Shown here piece by piece: positions 1 through 8,070 of a stretch of 64,000 nt of DNA (its first letter is position 1; each line of letters begins with the position of its first letter). This DNA comes from an uncultured Bacteroidales bacterium (GTDB taxonomy: Bacteria; Bacteroidota; Bacteroidia; Bacteroidales; UBA932), in contig CAKUVD010000006.1 of assembly GCA_934695325.1 (NCBI GenBank), positions 62,001-126,000 on the forward strand, read 5' to 3'. A model generated the notes under the pieces. It did no database searches and had not been told where the DNA came from. It saw nothing but the letters and a program-made list of their open reading frames with translations. The translations under genes and the position numbers were made by a program.

Positions 1-1348
1 AGGACTTATATGTGCTATCCGTGTATTGATATGTAAATAGTACTATACATTCAGATTTAGCCCCCTTCTTTATCGCATTTATCTGCTTTACATCTATGTG
101 TCTTTCTTCTGTCTCAAATTGCTCTCGTAAAAAAGCCTTAAAGGATTTATTCTCCCTGTGTAGTACAAACGTTATATGTTTTGAATTTGCGATGAACTGT
201 TCGATTTGTGGTTTAACTGAATTGTTCCACAATTTGGTATAATACGCAAAGAATTGCGTTAGCAGATCTTCTGGCACATATCCTTCACTCTGTTTTAGGT
301 TCAAAATAAACTGTTCCTGTAACTTGTTATTAAGAGCAAGACTCAAGTCGTTTTTTTTACGATAATTATGCTGCATTTGTTCAAATACAGCATCTAATTC
401 TGTTGTAAATATATCTCTCTCCGGAGAGTCTATATATAACGTATGCCGTTGATATTTCCTATGGAATAGGAAATCAATCTCATCAGGAGTGAAACTGATA
501 AAGCCATCAAAGGCGTCATATTTTTTAATCTCTTTTTTTAGGATATGTGAAAGAACTTTGTTCTTTACAATTTCATTAGCATAATACAGCCTAAATGGAT
601 GGTCGGTAATGTAAAAGATATAGATATTCTTTATGCCAACCCCATATTGATTTAGTCTCTGGAGCTGCTCTATATTATATGACGAAGTAATCTTGCCTTT
701 ATTCTGTGAGTGGAATACATAAACATTCTCTATTTGGGGTACATTGTCCTCGTCGTATTCCTCTATTTGCTTTTCAATATCATAGGCGTCAAGGGTCGTC
801 GTGACAATTGTAGCGCAATCTGAATCAATTTTTCTCGAGTATAACTTCGACAACCATGGATTCTTGTCCTCACCTCTAGTAATGACATCATTCTCGGAAA
901 GGACAAATAATGCTCTCTTAGTATCTGTATCTTTACTCTTTAATTCAGGAAAGTTCCGAATGATGCCTCGGAAATATTTTCTCTCTTCTTCAAGTAATTT
1001 TGCTTGTTTTGAAGCCCCCTTCATTCCCATTGGTAAACAAAGAGGGCCTGCGATTTTCCTTTCTGCAATGGGAATAATTGTTTTGTCTTGCGTGAGTGTG
1101 CTCCTATGGATAAGGAAACGAACTAGTAATTCCTTTGCCCACGGTGGACAACTTGGAATATAAACCATATGAAGAGAAATGGACTCGTCGCAGTTCGATG
1201 GGTACTGGGCACACTTGATTATCGTGTTATCTATCAATCGAAGAAAGTCGCAACCATCATTGACTTTGGAATGATACATAGTATCAAGAATCTTCTTAAA
1301 ATAAGGAGATTCAGTCTGTATTAAATTATAAAACCGACCATTATCCAT
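1..1348 (-). CDS. Large protein of unknown function, 3' end cut off by the window
   Basis: The minus strand is open from an ATG at 1348 to the left edge, giving about 449 residues without a stop, so the gene is partial. It begins MDNGRFYNLIQTESPYFKK and is rich in charged and aromatic residues. I see no signal peptide, no membrane segment and no motif I can name. The start lies 9 bases after the stop of the NERD-helicase gene, with AGAGG just ahead of the ATG, so it is the third gene of a compact operon. The low GC content matches its two upstream partners and differs from the core genome. Function unknown; a role alongside the helicase is inferred only from position. Confidence 0.75.
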   Translation of the reverse strand, partial: MDNGRFYNLIQTESPYFKKILDTMYHSKVNDGCDFLRLIDNTIIKCAQYPSNCDESISLHMVYIPSCPPWAKELLVRFLIHRSTLTQDKTIIPIAERKIAGPLCLPMGMKGASKQAKLLEEERKYFRGIIRNFPELKSKDTDTKRALFVLSENDVITRGEDKNPWLSKLYSRKIDSDCATIVTTTLDAYDIEKQIEEYDEDNVPQIENVYVFHSQNKGKITSSYNIEQLQRLNQYGVGIKNIYIFYITDHPFRLYYANEIVKNKVLSHILKKEIKKYDAFDGFISFTPDEIDFLFHRKYQRHTLYIDSPERDIFTTELDAVFEQMQHNYRKKNDLSLALNNKLQEQFILNLKQSEGYVPEDLLTQFFAYYTKLWNNSVKPQIEQFIANSKHITFVLHRENKSFKAFLREQFETEERHIDVKQINAIKKGAKSECIVLFTYQYTDSTYKS

Positions 1349-1357
1349 ATGCCTCTA

Positions 1358-3106
1358 CTATTCCAAAATTAATATCTGCAGGTCAACAATGGCACGCGTC
1401 ATCCCTACGTAAAATTCGAGTTTGTCTACTTCTGACCTATTGTTGATGACAAGGACTACGTGCTTGCTCTCTAAACCTTTATATGTCAGTATTGATGTAA
1501 AAGGCAATTCTCCAGTATCTACGCATATATTCTGAGGGCTCAAATCCTTCATACCATCAATAGTGGCTATTCTGTCATACAGGCTTTCGTCCCCTCTGCT
1601 TTGCTGATGTTTTGTGCTGGAGTCGGCTAAAACAACGAAGTCATCCCATTGTCCACCGGATGATTTAACGTCCTTCTTTATTTTGTTGATGTGCTTTATT
1701 AACGACTTCGCTCCATCAAAATGAAATACTTTCACTGAATCATAATTAGATTCCTCGATGTCGGTAAGTGCGTCTGCAATAGAACAGTCTCCAAGAAGCG
1801 AGTTGGCGAATGAAACAATTTCTTTATTTGTAGGCACTCGTCTATTTACATCAAGTAAAAAGTGTGCTCCTGCTGGATAGAGATCCTGTACCATCTGCTC
1901 AGATAAATCAGATGTATAGTGATAGCCTTGCTCAATGTCATAAAATACAAGATATCGACCAGACTCTATTCCGTCTGAAGTGATAGAGGAAAGGCCGTTT
2001 ATGATATGCGAAACTCCTTTGTCGAGAGTGTCTTGAGCTTCATCTACTATGATGTAATCGTATGGGTGAAAATCAGGTAAATTTCTAAGTTCTAAAACCA
2101 GATCTTTCACATGAGAGAAGGCCTTGCCGGAAGATATCTCTTCAATAGGTGTAAAAGGGATACCTAACTGTTTTTCAATCTTGTATACAAAAGAAGCAAA
2201 CTGGTACACATCGCAATTGGCAAATCCTTGCTGGCTCATATAATGCCTGAAACGAGCTTCAAGAAGTTTGTTCCAGCACAAATATAATCCACGCAAAGTA
2301 TGATATTTATCGATATAGGCTTTTGCGATGGTGGTTTTACCTGTTCCGGGGCCACCTTCTATAAAGAGTCTATCATTCTTTTGAAGGCTATTGAATACGC
2401 TTAGGTTGTCTATCTGAAGACGATCAAGTATTGATTGAATACTATGCTCTGAGTATGGATTTCTTGATCTATCTTCAAATGTATTGAGCAATGAACTAAT
2501 TGCAATTTTAACTTCATCTGGATATAAATCGTAAAATGGTTTTGAACAGCGTTCTCTATCTTTATTTAGAACATCTATGCAGAAATCCGCAAATGAAGTT
2601 TCTGAGTCATTTTGCTTGTAACGAGACCATAATTTATAACCAAGATCAGCAGCTGGATTATCTGTTGTATGTTCTAAGGACGAATGCGGGAAGGCACAAA
2701 CTGTATCAATGTATATTTGAGATCTGTTGATGACGCGACTATCAATAAGAGCCTGCATATAATCGCGTGCTTGGGCAAATGGTGTCCTCTTCATAAATGT
2801 GCGTTGGTGATTAACTTCATAATAGAACTCTCCCTCAATCATACCAACTTTTCCTCCTTTAACCTCTACGATCACAGCACCTTTTTCACATACCAAAAAA
2901 AAGTCAATCTGAATCTCTGCTTGTTTGTTGATCGGTATATTTAAACGTAGGTCATGCCAAAAATGCCACGTATATGGACTTTCTTGACAATCTTTACATA
3001 TCCTTCGATACATATCTATCTCACCATGCAGTGGCTGTCCATCATTTTGAAGAATGAATGCTTCAAGGTTATTAATGTCTTTTCTATCGTGGCGTATAAT
3101 AGGCAT
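1358..3106 (-). CDS. NERD nuclease-domain / superfamily 1 helicase fusion
   Basis: This 582-residue protein joins an N-terminal NERD domain to a UvrD-like helicase. The NERD part carries a PD-(D/E)XK-like pattern with D68, E81 and K83 (IDFFLV then VIVEVKGG). The helicase part has Walker A GGPGTGKTT near residues 251-259, Walker B YIIVDEAQD near 352-360, a TYKGLESKHVV motif near 545 and a terminal YVGMTRA. NERD domains are predicted nucleases, and NERD-helicase proteins occur in defence islands and on mobile elements. It starts 2 bases after the radical SAM stop and ends 9 bases before the next ATG, so all three are probably co-translated. It likely processes DNA in the cytoplasm; the role in phage defence is inferred. 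Confidence 0.85.
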   Translation of the reverse strand: MPIIRHDRKDINNLEAFILQNDGQPLHGEIDMYRRICKDCQESPYTWHFWHDLRLNIPINKQAEIQIDFFLVCEKGAVIVEVKGGKVGMIEGEFYYEVNHQRTFMKRTPFAQARDYMQALIDSRVINRSQIYIDTVCAFPHSSLEHTTDNPAADLGYKLWSRYKQNDSETSFADFCIDVLNKDRERCSKPFYDLYPDEVKIAISSLLNTFEDRSRNPYSEHSIQSILDRLQIDNLSVFNSLQKNDRLFIEGGPGTGKTTIAKAYIDKYHTLRGLYLCWNKLLEARFRHYMSQQGFANCDVYQFASFVYKIEKQLGIPFTPIEEISSGKAFSHVKDLVLELRNLPDFHPYDYIIVDEAQDTLDKGVSHIINGLSSITSDGIESGRYLVFYDIEQGYHYTSDLSEQMVQDLYPAGAHFLLDVNRRVPTNKEIVSFANSLLGDCSIADALTDIEESNYDSVKVFHFDGAKSLIKHINKIKKDVKSSGGQWDDFVVLADSSTKHQQSRGDESLYDRIATIDGMKDLSPQNICVDTGELPFTSILTYKGLESKHVVLVINNRSEVDKLEFYVGMTRAIVDLQILILE

Positions 3107-3108
3107 AT

Positions 3109-4455
3109 TTATTCGTTATTAATATTCCAAAGGGATTTGTCAATTGTGGATTCGTACTTCATCTGAAACAGAGGCTCAATTTCATCCCATCTGTCAGAGA
3201 ATGTCTCTTTGAATGCTATGTATGTGGATAGAGACTTGCATATCTTAGTTGATGAAGAGTGCTCTTCTTGATAAGATTGGTTTCTTAGAATAAACTCTTC
3301 AAAGGACATCTTTTTATAGAATTGCGGCTGATTGCACCATCTGGCAATCTGTATGTAAATATTGTTAAGTCTATGATTATGGTAGTCTGCGTGACGCATA
3401 ACATATCCTAGGCAGCCATAACTCATCAAAATTTGTATTCGTCTGAATAAATAATAAACGTCTTCAAAGAACTTAGTATCGTTATTTGCCGTTAGTTCAT
3501 ATCCGCAGAATAAATAGAACTTCGTCGTTTTAGAAGGACAATATGTCTTCCATATACGAAGCTTTCGTACAATTATGTCACGATCCTTCCACTGATCAAA
3601 TGCGAATATAAAGTCTCCGTGATAGCGTGCTTTACTAAGCATTTTTGCCCTTTCTTCATCGATGATGCGTTCATCTAAGCCTTGACGGAATTGAAATGGC
3701 TTTCCCATGTCAATTAATTTTTGGAGCAATTCTTTCCAATTCTTATAGCATAGGAAATTATCATCCCACAGATAAATGAAAGGACGGTTTTTATCAACAA
3801 AATCTTCAAGATTTGAATAAGGGTGAATTCCTCGTTCACCTTTGTTTACACAAAAAGGACACTGACGAACACAACCTCTTGTGAGAAATCCAATACTATA
3901 GTTGAGATAGTCTTTGTACTTTTTTTTATGTTTTGCTCGAGAAAATTTAAGAAAATCAGAATCGGGATATTTGTGTGACTTCTTGAAAAATACTTTACAA
4001 TCTTCTTCAACTTTCTGAGATACAGCATAATCAATATAACGATTATACACATTGTAGTCTGGCATTTGATGAGCCATGGAAAAACCAGCCAGAAATGGAT
4101 CATTATTCAGTCTTGACATATCCTCTCTTCGCTTCTTGTTGAAAATTTCATAATCTTCTTCGGTCGCATAGAAACCAGTTCCTCCCTCCTTAATTCTATT
4201 GAACCAAGTGCTTGGATTGCGATGTTTATAATCGGTGATGAAATCGGGCAAATTAGTGAAAGTGAATACTTTTGATAAATAAATGTAATCGTACTTTTCA
4301 ATATCAATAGAGTCTCCGAATATAAGTTCGTAGGCTATATGATGATCACGAAAATATCCAGCAAGTTTTAAGATGACAAGGTTAGGATGACGCGTACCAT
4401 TATCTAACAGATCCGCATCAACCAAACCTATAACTATGTTTCTCTTATTTTTCAC
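3109..4455 (-). CDS. Radical SAM protein with B12-binding-like N-terminal region
   Basis: The 448-residue protein has the radical SAM cluster motif CxxxCxxC at C195, C199 and C202 (RGCVRQCPFC), which binds the [4Fe-4S] cluster and S-adenosylmethionine. Residues 5-60 (VIGLVDADLL to KYDYIYLSKVF) look like the Rossmann-type N-terminal domain of B12-dependent family members, but the cobalamin-binding DxHxxG pattern is not evident. The start is GTG at 4455; an in-frame TAG lies directly upstream, so no longer form is possible. It is the first gene of the AT-rich three-gene cassette. Substrate unknown. It is not viperin-like, since its cluster motif and length differ. The 276 bases upstream hold no recognised promoter. 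Confidence 0.8.
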   Translation of the reverse strand: MKNKRNIVIGLVDADLLDNGTRHPNLVILKLAGYFRDHHIAYELIFGDSIDIEKYDYIYLSKVFTFTNLPDFITDYKHRNPSTWFNRIKEGGTGFYATEEDYEIFNKKRREDMSRLNNDPFLAGFSMAHQMPDYNVYNRYIDYAVSQKVEEDCKVFFKKSHKYPDSDFLKFSRAKHKKKYKDYLNYSIGFLTRGCVRQCPFCVNKGERGIHPYSNLEDFVDKNRPFIYLWDDNFLCYKNWKELLQKLIDMGKPFQFRQGLDERIIDEERAKMLSKARYHGDFIFAFDQWKDRDIIVRKLRIWKTYCPSKTTKFYLFCGYELTANNDTKFFEDVYYLFRRIQILMSYGCLGYVMRHADYHNHRLNNIYIQIARWCNQPQFYKKMSFEEFILRNQSYQEEHSSSTKICKSLSTYIAFKETFSDRWDEIEPLFQMKYESTIDKSLWNINNE

Positions 4456-4731
4456 CTAAATTTCACAGTCCTGTAACCTGCTGAAAAATCAACAGTAATG
4501 ATAAAAGCACTCCTGATGTAGACTCGGTCTATGTCGGTGGTTTACCTATATGTGGAATTTCAAAAACAACGTTAATTTAATAAAGAAACAACTAAAATCA
4601 AAACAATTTCAACTTTTATTTGTTTTTCATATCTTTTTCTCTAAAATGGCAACGTGTTGATAAATCACCGAGATTCTGTCTTTTTGCAGAGCCGCTAGTC
4701 TGCAGTCTGCTTAAAAATGAGGCTGTCACTC

Positions 4732-6063
4732 TCACACTGCATCATTAAGAAGAAAAGCGATATGATATATCGGCATATAAAGGATTCCGTTTTCTTCATA
4801 GACTTTTCTTTCATTGCTGAGGACTATGGCTTTCTTTATCTTGTAATCCGGTGTCTTGAGGAAATTGTCAAGGGCGCTGTGAACCTTGTAGTCTTTGCCT
4901 GATTTTACTTCTATTGGAAGTACGGACAGGGAATCATAGTCATCAATGAGAAAATCCACCTCTCCCTTTTGCTTGTTGTCATAGTACCGCAACTTGAAAC
5001 CGTGGGCGTGAAGTTCCTGGGCGACGGCTGTCTCATAGATATTACCGAGATTTACACTGGCATCGTCACTTAGGATGGCATTTATGTTTGTATTGTAAAG
5101 TAGATATGAAAGAATGCCGACGTCATTCAGATAAAGCTTCAGCAGATTTTTTGTCTCCGATTCTGAAATCGGGAACTTCGGATTGCTGACGGCTCTGACT
5201 TCAAGAGCTACGCCGGAATTGATAAGGTACTCAAACTCGTGCTCGTAGTCTGTAAACTGTTTCCCTTTCTTGTTTTCGATGTCCTTGACGACTATTCTCG
5301 TTTTCTTGTTCTCCATTAGTGACGGAATGATGTCGTATACTTTCCTGATATACAGTTTCTTCTCTGTGTCATATTTTGAACAGTCGATTTTGTAAAGGTT
5401 GTGGATGTCTCGTTGTATTCTCCTTAGTTTTACAACATTAAGTTCAGAGAGAAAACTCTTGACGGCGTCCGGAAGTCCACCGGTGACAAGGTATTCTCTG
5501 AACTTCTTCATTAGGTAGTTGTGCAGGTTCTCATCAAGTGTTTCTTGGTTTGAACATTTTTCTTTCAGAGCCTCCAATGCCTCGGAATTAAATCCGTTGG
5601 CGATAAGAAATTCTTCAAAGTCCAGCGGATACATCTGCTGTATCTCGATGCTTCCGATAGGTACGGAGCCCGTGTCGTGCAATGCCACGCCAAGTAGCGA
5701 GCCACTGGCGATGAACCTGTAGCGCTTCTCTTGTCTAAGAAATTTCAGCATTGTCAGGAGGTGAGGGTATTCTTGAATCTCATCAAGGAATATGAGAGTG
5801 TCTTCTATTCTTCCAAGTTTATTCCCGGCAACGATGCCAAGCTGTATGTAAAGGTCTACGGTGGTTCTGACATTGGCAAACAGCTGTGGCCCCTCCTTGT
5901 CCTCCCTGAGATTGATTTCGATAAAGTTCTTGAATGTCCTCCCTCCTACATATCTTATAATAAACGACTTTCCGATTTGTCGGGCACCGTTTACAATTAG
6001 AATCTTTTCAGGCTCGGTGTTGAGAAAATCCTCAATATTCTTGGCGAACTTGCGGTATAGCAT
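4732..6063 (-). CDS. AAA_14 / DUF4143 family ATPase
   Basis: A 443-residue ATPase of the common AAA_14-DUF4143 architecture. Walker A is GARQIGKS (about 26-33) and Walker B is TLIFLDEIQ (about 89-97). The C-terminal DUF4143 part holds a PD-(D/E)XK-like pattern, GEVDFLIDD then LPIEVKSGK, with D370, E385 and K387. I chose ATG at 6063 over the in-frame GTG at 6099 because a promoter -7 box at 6079-6086 lies between them, so the GTG would precede the transcript. The resulting leader is only about 8-10 bases. The family is widespread in Bacteroidetes and often strain-variable; its physiological role is not settled. Fragments of paralogues lie at 6411-6464 and 41803-42240. Confidence 0.88.
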   Translation of the reverse strand: MLYRKFAKNIEDFLNTEPEKILIVNGARQIGKSFIIRYVGGRTFKNFIEINLREDKEGPQLFANVRTTVDLYIQLGIVAGNKLGRIEDTLIFLDEIQEYPHLLTMLKFLRQEKRYRFIASGSLLGVALHDTGSVPIGSIEIQQMYPLDFEEFLIANGFNSEALEALKEKCSNQETLDENLHNYLMKKFREYLVTGGLPDAVKSFLSELNVVKLRRIQRDIHNLYKIDCSKYDTEKKLYIRKVYDIIPSLMENKKTRIVVKDIENKKGKQFTDYEHEFEYLINSGVALEVRAVSNPKFPISESETKNLLKLYLNDVGILSYLLYNTNINAILSDDASVNLGNIYETAVAQELHAHGFKLRYYDNKQKGEVDFLIDDYDSLSVLPIEVKSGKDYKVHSALDNFLKTPDYKIKKAIVLSNERKVYEENGILYMPIYHIAFLLNDAV

Positions 6064-6078
6064 AAAATTGATTTTTTG

Positions 6079-6109
6079 CAAAGATATGATTTTTTTCACG
6101 TATTGTCAA
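6079..6109 (-). promoter_or_regulatory. Bacteroidetes-type promoter of the AAA_14 ATPase
   Basis: On the minus strand TTGACA is separated by about 20 bases from TATCTTTG at 6086-6079, matching the TTTG/TTG-N19-21-TAnnTTTG pattern of the Bacteroidetes primary sigma factor. It decides the start codon of the downstream gene. Confidence 0.7.
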
Positions 6110-6114
6110 TCGCA

Positions 6115-6197
6115 TTTGTCACTTTTTCCGAGTTTTTCAGCGCTGGTTTTGTCACTTTTTCCGAGTTTTTATAGGGTGTTTTTGTTACTTTTTCGAG
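6115..6197. repeat. Three tandem 33-base-spaced repeats upstream of the AAA_14 gene
   Basis: The core TTTGTCACTTTTTCCGAG occurs at 6115 and 6148, and a decayed copy begins at 6181 with one base missing. Spacing is exactly 33 bases, or 11 codons. Read on the minus strand in one frame the copies encode EKVTK, KNSEKVTK and KNSEKVTN peptides that end at a TGA near 6096. The array may be the tail of a decayed gene or a regulatory repeat. Confidence 0.7.
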
Positions 6198-6221
6198 AGC
6201 GGCAACTTTATAAGTTGAAGA

Positions 6222-6392
6222 GTGGCAAAACCTGATGAGGAGCGTTTCTATTGGATTAAAGACACCACGCCGTCATCCGATGTCGCCCCATATTATAGTG
6301 CTCTTACCGGTAATTCCGGAGTGCATTCAAAGCATAGTGAATTATCCGTAAGGCCAATGTTCTACATAAGTAAATCTCCACTTAAATTGTAG
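6222..6392 (+). pseudogene. C-terminal fragment of a secreted or surface protein
   Basis: About 56 codons are open from 6222 to a TAG ending at 6392, with a stop at 6216 just upstream. The peptide runs RFYWIKDTTPSSDV and ends with SVRPMFYIS before the stop, which looks like the C-terminal end of Bacteroidetes surface proteins. The intact lipoprotein at 54949 ends in a related way (VCRPVLSF). No start or body remains, so I call it a remnant. Confidence 0.45.
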
Positions 6393-6410
6393 TGATGATG
6401 TCGCTCTCTC

Positions 6411-6464
6411 TGCATCATTCAGAAGAAAAGCGATGTGTACTTTGTAGTCTTTGCCTGATTTTAC
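6411..6464 (-). pseudogene. Collapsed remnant of a second DUF4143 gene
   Basis: The minus strand reads VKSGKDYKVH joined directly in frame to IAFLLNDA. In the intact ATPase at 4732-6063 these two stretches are 43 residues apart, near the C terminus. Nucleotide identity with the intact gene is obvious on both sides (ctgcatcatt, ttgtagtctttgcctg). This is a relic of a duplicate copy with an internal deletion. Confidence 0.7.
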
Positions 6465-6521
6465 TGTAAGCCTCCGACGATGGGCGACAGTCGGCGGATA
6501 GGTGAATGAGAGTGCGGATTC

Positions 6522-7013
6522 CTATCGGCTAGTTTTCTTATAATTGTCCATCGCGATGAACAGTCTGTTGCGGAATTCGGAAGGGGAGGCGACTCCCGGG
6601 AACTCCAGCGTCTGACCTCCTGTAGTGGCGCTGAGTGTCCCGAATCCGAAGATTCGGCCCCAGATGCTCTGCCTGAAGATTATCCCCTCGCATTTGTCGA
6701 GGGCTATGTCGGATACTGTGATGCTTATCAAGCCTCTCTTCAGGATACATCTCTTGTCCGTGACGACGAAGTCAGACGTCCATTTATAGAACAGATCGTT
6801 GATGAGGCGGAACAAAGCATATATCAGAATCAGCGCTCCTATGGCCATTACTGCGCCTGACGTCTCGTCTCCCAGGTCGATGGCGAATCCGCATATAAGT
6901 GTCGTGGCGCCTGCCGCGAGAAGGATGAAGGAAGGAGCGAAATACCACCAGCTGATGCTCCCTCGGTATTCAGCCTGTTCTCCTGGAAGGAGAAATTTGG
7001 AAATGTAACTCAT
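6522..7013 (-). CDS. Bacterial PH-domain (YdbS/bPH_2-like) membrane protein
   Basis: The 163-residue protein starts MSYISKFLLPGEQAEYRG, has two hydrophobic segments (about 22-44 and 50-70), then a compact domain with VTDKRCILKRGLISITVSDIALDKCEGI and FGTLSATTGG. This is the layout of bacterial PH-like (formerly DUF304) proteins, with a short N terminus, two membrane helices and a cytoplasmic PH fold. The exact role is unknown for most members; some help in stress or membrane functions. It is a single-gene unit with a promoter box at 7068-7075. The flanks on both sides are gene remnants. Confidence 0.75.
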   Translation of the reverse strand: MSYISKFLLPGEQAEYRGSISWWYFAPSFILLAAGATTLICGFAIDLGDETSGAVMAIGALILIYALFRLINDLFYKWTSDFVVTDKRCILKRGLISITVSDIALDKCEGIIFRQSIWGRIFGFGTLSATTGGQTLEFPGVASPSEFRNRLFIAMDNYKKTSR

Positions 7014-7067
7014 TGTCTTCTGTCATTACGGACTCTCCCGTATCGTCTGTCAGGAGATTGTCCAGCG

Positions 7068-7075
7068 CAAAAATA
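7068..7075 (-). promoter_or_regulatory. Putative -7 box for the PH-domain gene
   Basis: CAAAAATA on the plus strand reads TATTTTTG on the minus strand, matching TAnnTTTG, about 55 bases before the start codon. No clear -33 element is seen. Confidence 0.4.
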
Positions 7076-7119
7076 GTGAATTTATTCCGACTTTTCGGAA
7101 AACCTATTATAAAACGAAT

Positions 7120-7385
7120 ATGCGGTACTTAACAAAATTCTTGTGCGCGGGGCTGTGCCTCGCACTGTCGGCTGGAAAGTAGGCCCTGCGAAGACGTTCA
7201 GAATCTTCACGAACCCGCCTAACACCAAGTCTCCTTATGCTCGTGACGGGTCTGTGGCCGGTTACAATTTCTATTACACGAAAAATACGAAGAAGACCAC
7301 GTGGTTTCCGACCAATGCGTACAGGCTTGCCAACACTGGCTGCGCTTCGGCGAGTCGCCTCGGCAGGCTGTGTTCGATGCCGTGA
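7120..7385 (+). pseudogene. Remnant of a secreted protein gene
   Basis: An ATG at 7120 opens a signal-peptide-like stretch (MRYLTKFLCAGLCLALSAG) that stops after about 20 codons. Beyond it, in another frame, a fragment reads TFRIFTNPPNTKSPYARDG and then WFPTNAYRLANTGC, ending at 7385. The two pieces look like the beginning and end of one secreted protein gene whose middle is lost. Together with the rpsO promoter this is all I see in the 520 bases from 7014 to 7533. Confidence 0.4.
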
Positions 7386-7445
7386 CCAAGTGTCCGATGG
7401 GAGAGGGCGTGAGGTGTGTGCGTGAGTGAAAGGTGGGAAAAGTGC

Positions 7446-7475
7446 TTGCTTTTTCAAAAAAAGTGACTACCTTTG
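7446..7475 (+). promoter_or_regulatory. rpsO promoter
   Basis: CTTG with TTG at 7446-7448, exactly 19 bases, then TACCTTTG at 7468-7475. This matches the Bacteroidetes primary promoter. The start codon follows about 58 bases later. Confidence 0.75.
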
Positions 7476-7533
7476 CAACCGTTTTGCCTATATAAGGCAG
7501 GCGATTATGATTAACAACTAAATTTTTTGCGAA

Positions 7534-7809
7534 ATGGCTGAGTATTTAGAAGCTGAAAAGAAGCAAGAGATTTTCGCGAAGTACGGGAAGTCTAATACAG
7601 ACACCGGCTCTCCAGAGAGTCAAGTTGCTCTATTTTCCTACCGTATCAATCACCTCACGGAGCACGTGAAGAAGAACAAGAAAGACGTGGTTACCCGTCG
7701 TGCTCTTCTCCGTCTCGTAGGTAAAAGGCGTCAGCTGCTGGACTACCTCCAGAAAGTGGACATCGAGAGATACAGAAGCATCGTCAAGGAGCTTGGTCTC
7801 CGTCGATAA
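7534..7809 (+). CDS. rpsO: 30S ribosomal protein S15
   Basis: The 91-residue protein has the S15 hallmarks: [25 protein letters not shown] followed by [21 protein letters not shown]15 binds the central domain of 16S rRNA and helps to nucleate assembly of the 30S platform. Length is normal for the family. It has its own promoter at 7446-7475 and a strong intrinsic terminator at 7823-7858, so it is largely monocistronic. The downstream gene is pnp, the same order as in many bacteria, where S15 and PNPase are regulatory neighbours. Confidence 0.98.
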   Translation: MAEYLEAEKKQEIFAKYGKSNTDTGSPESQVALFSYRINHLTEHVKKNKKDVVTRRALLRLVGKRRQLLDYLQKVDIERYRSIVKELGLRR

Positions 7810-7822
7810 ACGATAGGAAACG

Positions 7823-7858
7823 AAAAGACCGGTTCCGTCAAGGAGGCCGGTCTTTTTT
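7823..7858 (+). terminator. Intrinsic terminator after rpsO
   Basis: AAAAGACCGG at 7823-7832 pairs with CCGGTCTTTT at 7847-7856 and runs into a T tract. Confidence 0.9.
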
Positions 7859-8070
7859 CGGTTTCATCAAGGAACTGTCTGAATTCGTGTCGAATCGGGC
7901 AGCTTTAGCCTCCAGCGGCATTGTCCTGTAGGTCGCCTCGGAACGAAACTGATAGAAATATAGCATTCCGATTCTGCAAAATAACCTGACCTGCTGCAGA
8001 ATACGGACCGATATATGAAATGAGAGACAAACTTAACTTCCATTGGGGAAGGCAGGTCATCAGAACACTA

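Noticed and set aside
3109..4455. Prokaryotic viperin
   Set aside because: The cluster motif CVRQCPFC, the B12-binding-like N-terminal region and the length do not fit viperin.
6061..6099. GTG at 6099 as start of the AAA_14 gene
   Set aside because: A -7 promoter box lies between it and ATG 6063, so the GTG would not be transcribed from that promoter.
6115..6197. CRISPR array
   Set aside because: Only three copies with short, non-variable gaps of about 10 bases and no cas genes.
7107..7457. Minus-strand open frame of 116 codons before rpsO
   Set aside because: Arginine- and serine-rich shadow opposite a plus-strand gene remnant and the rpsO promoter.
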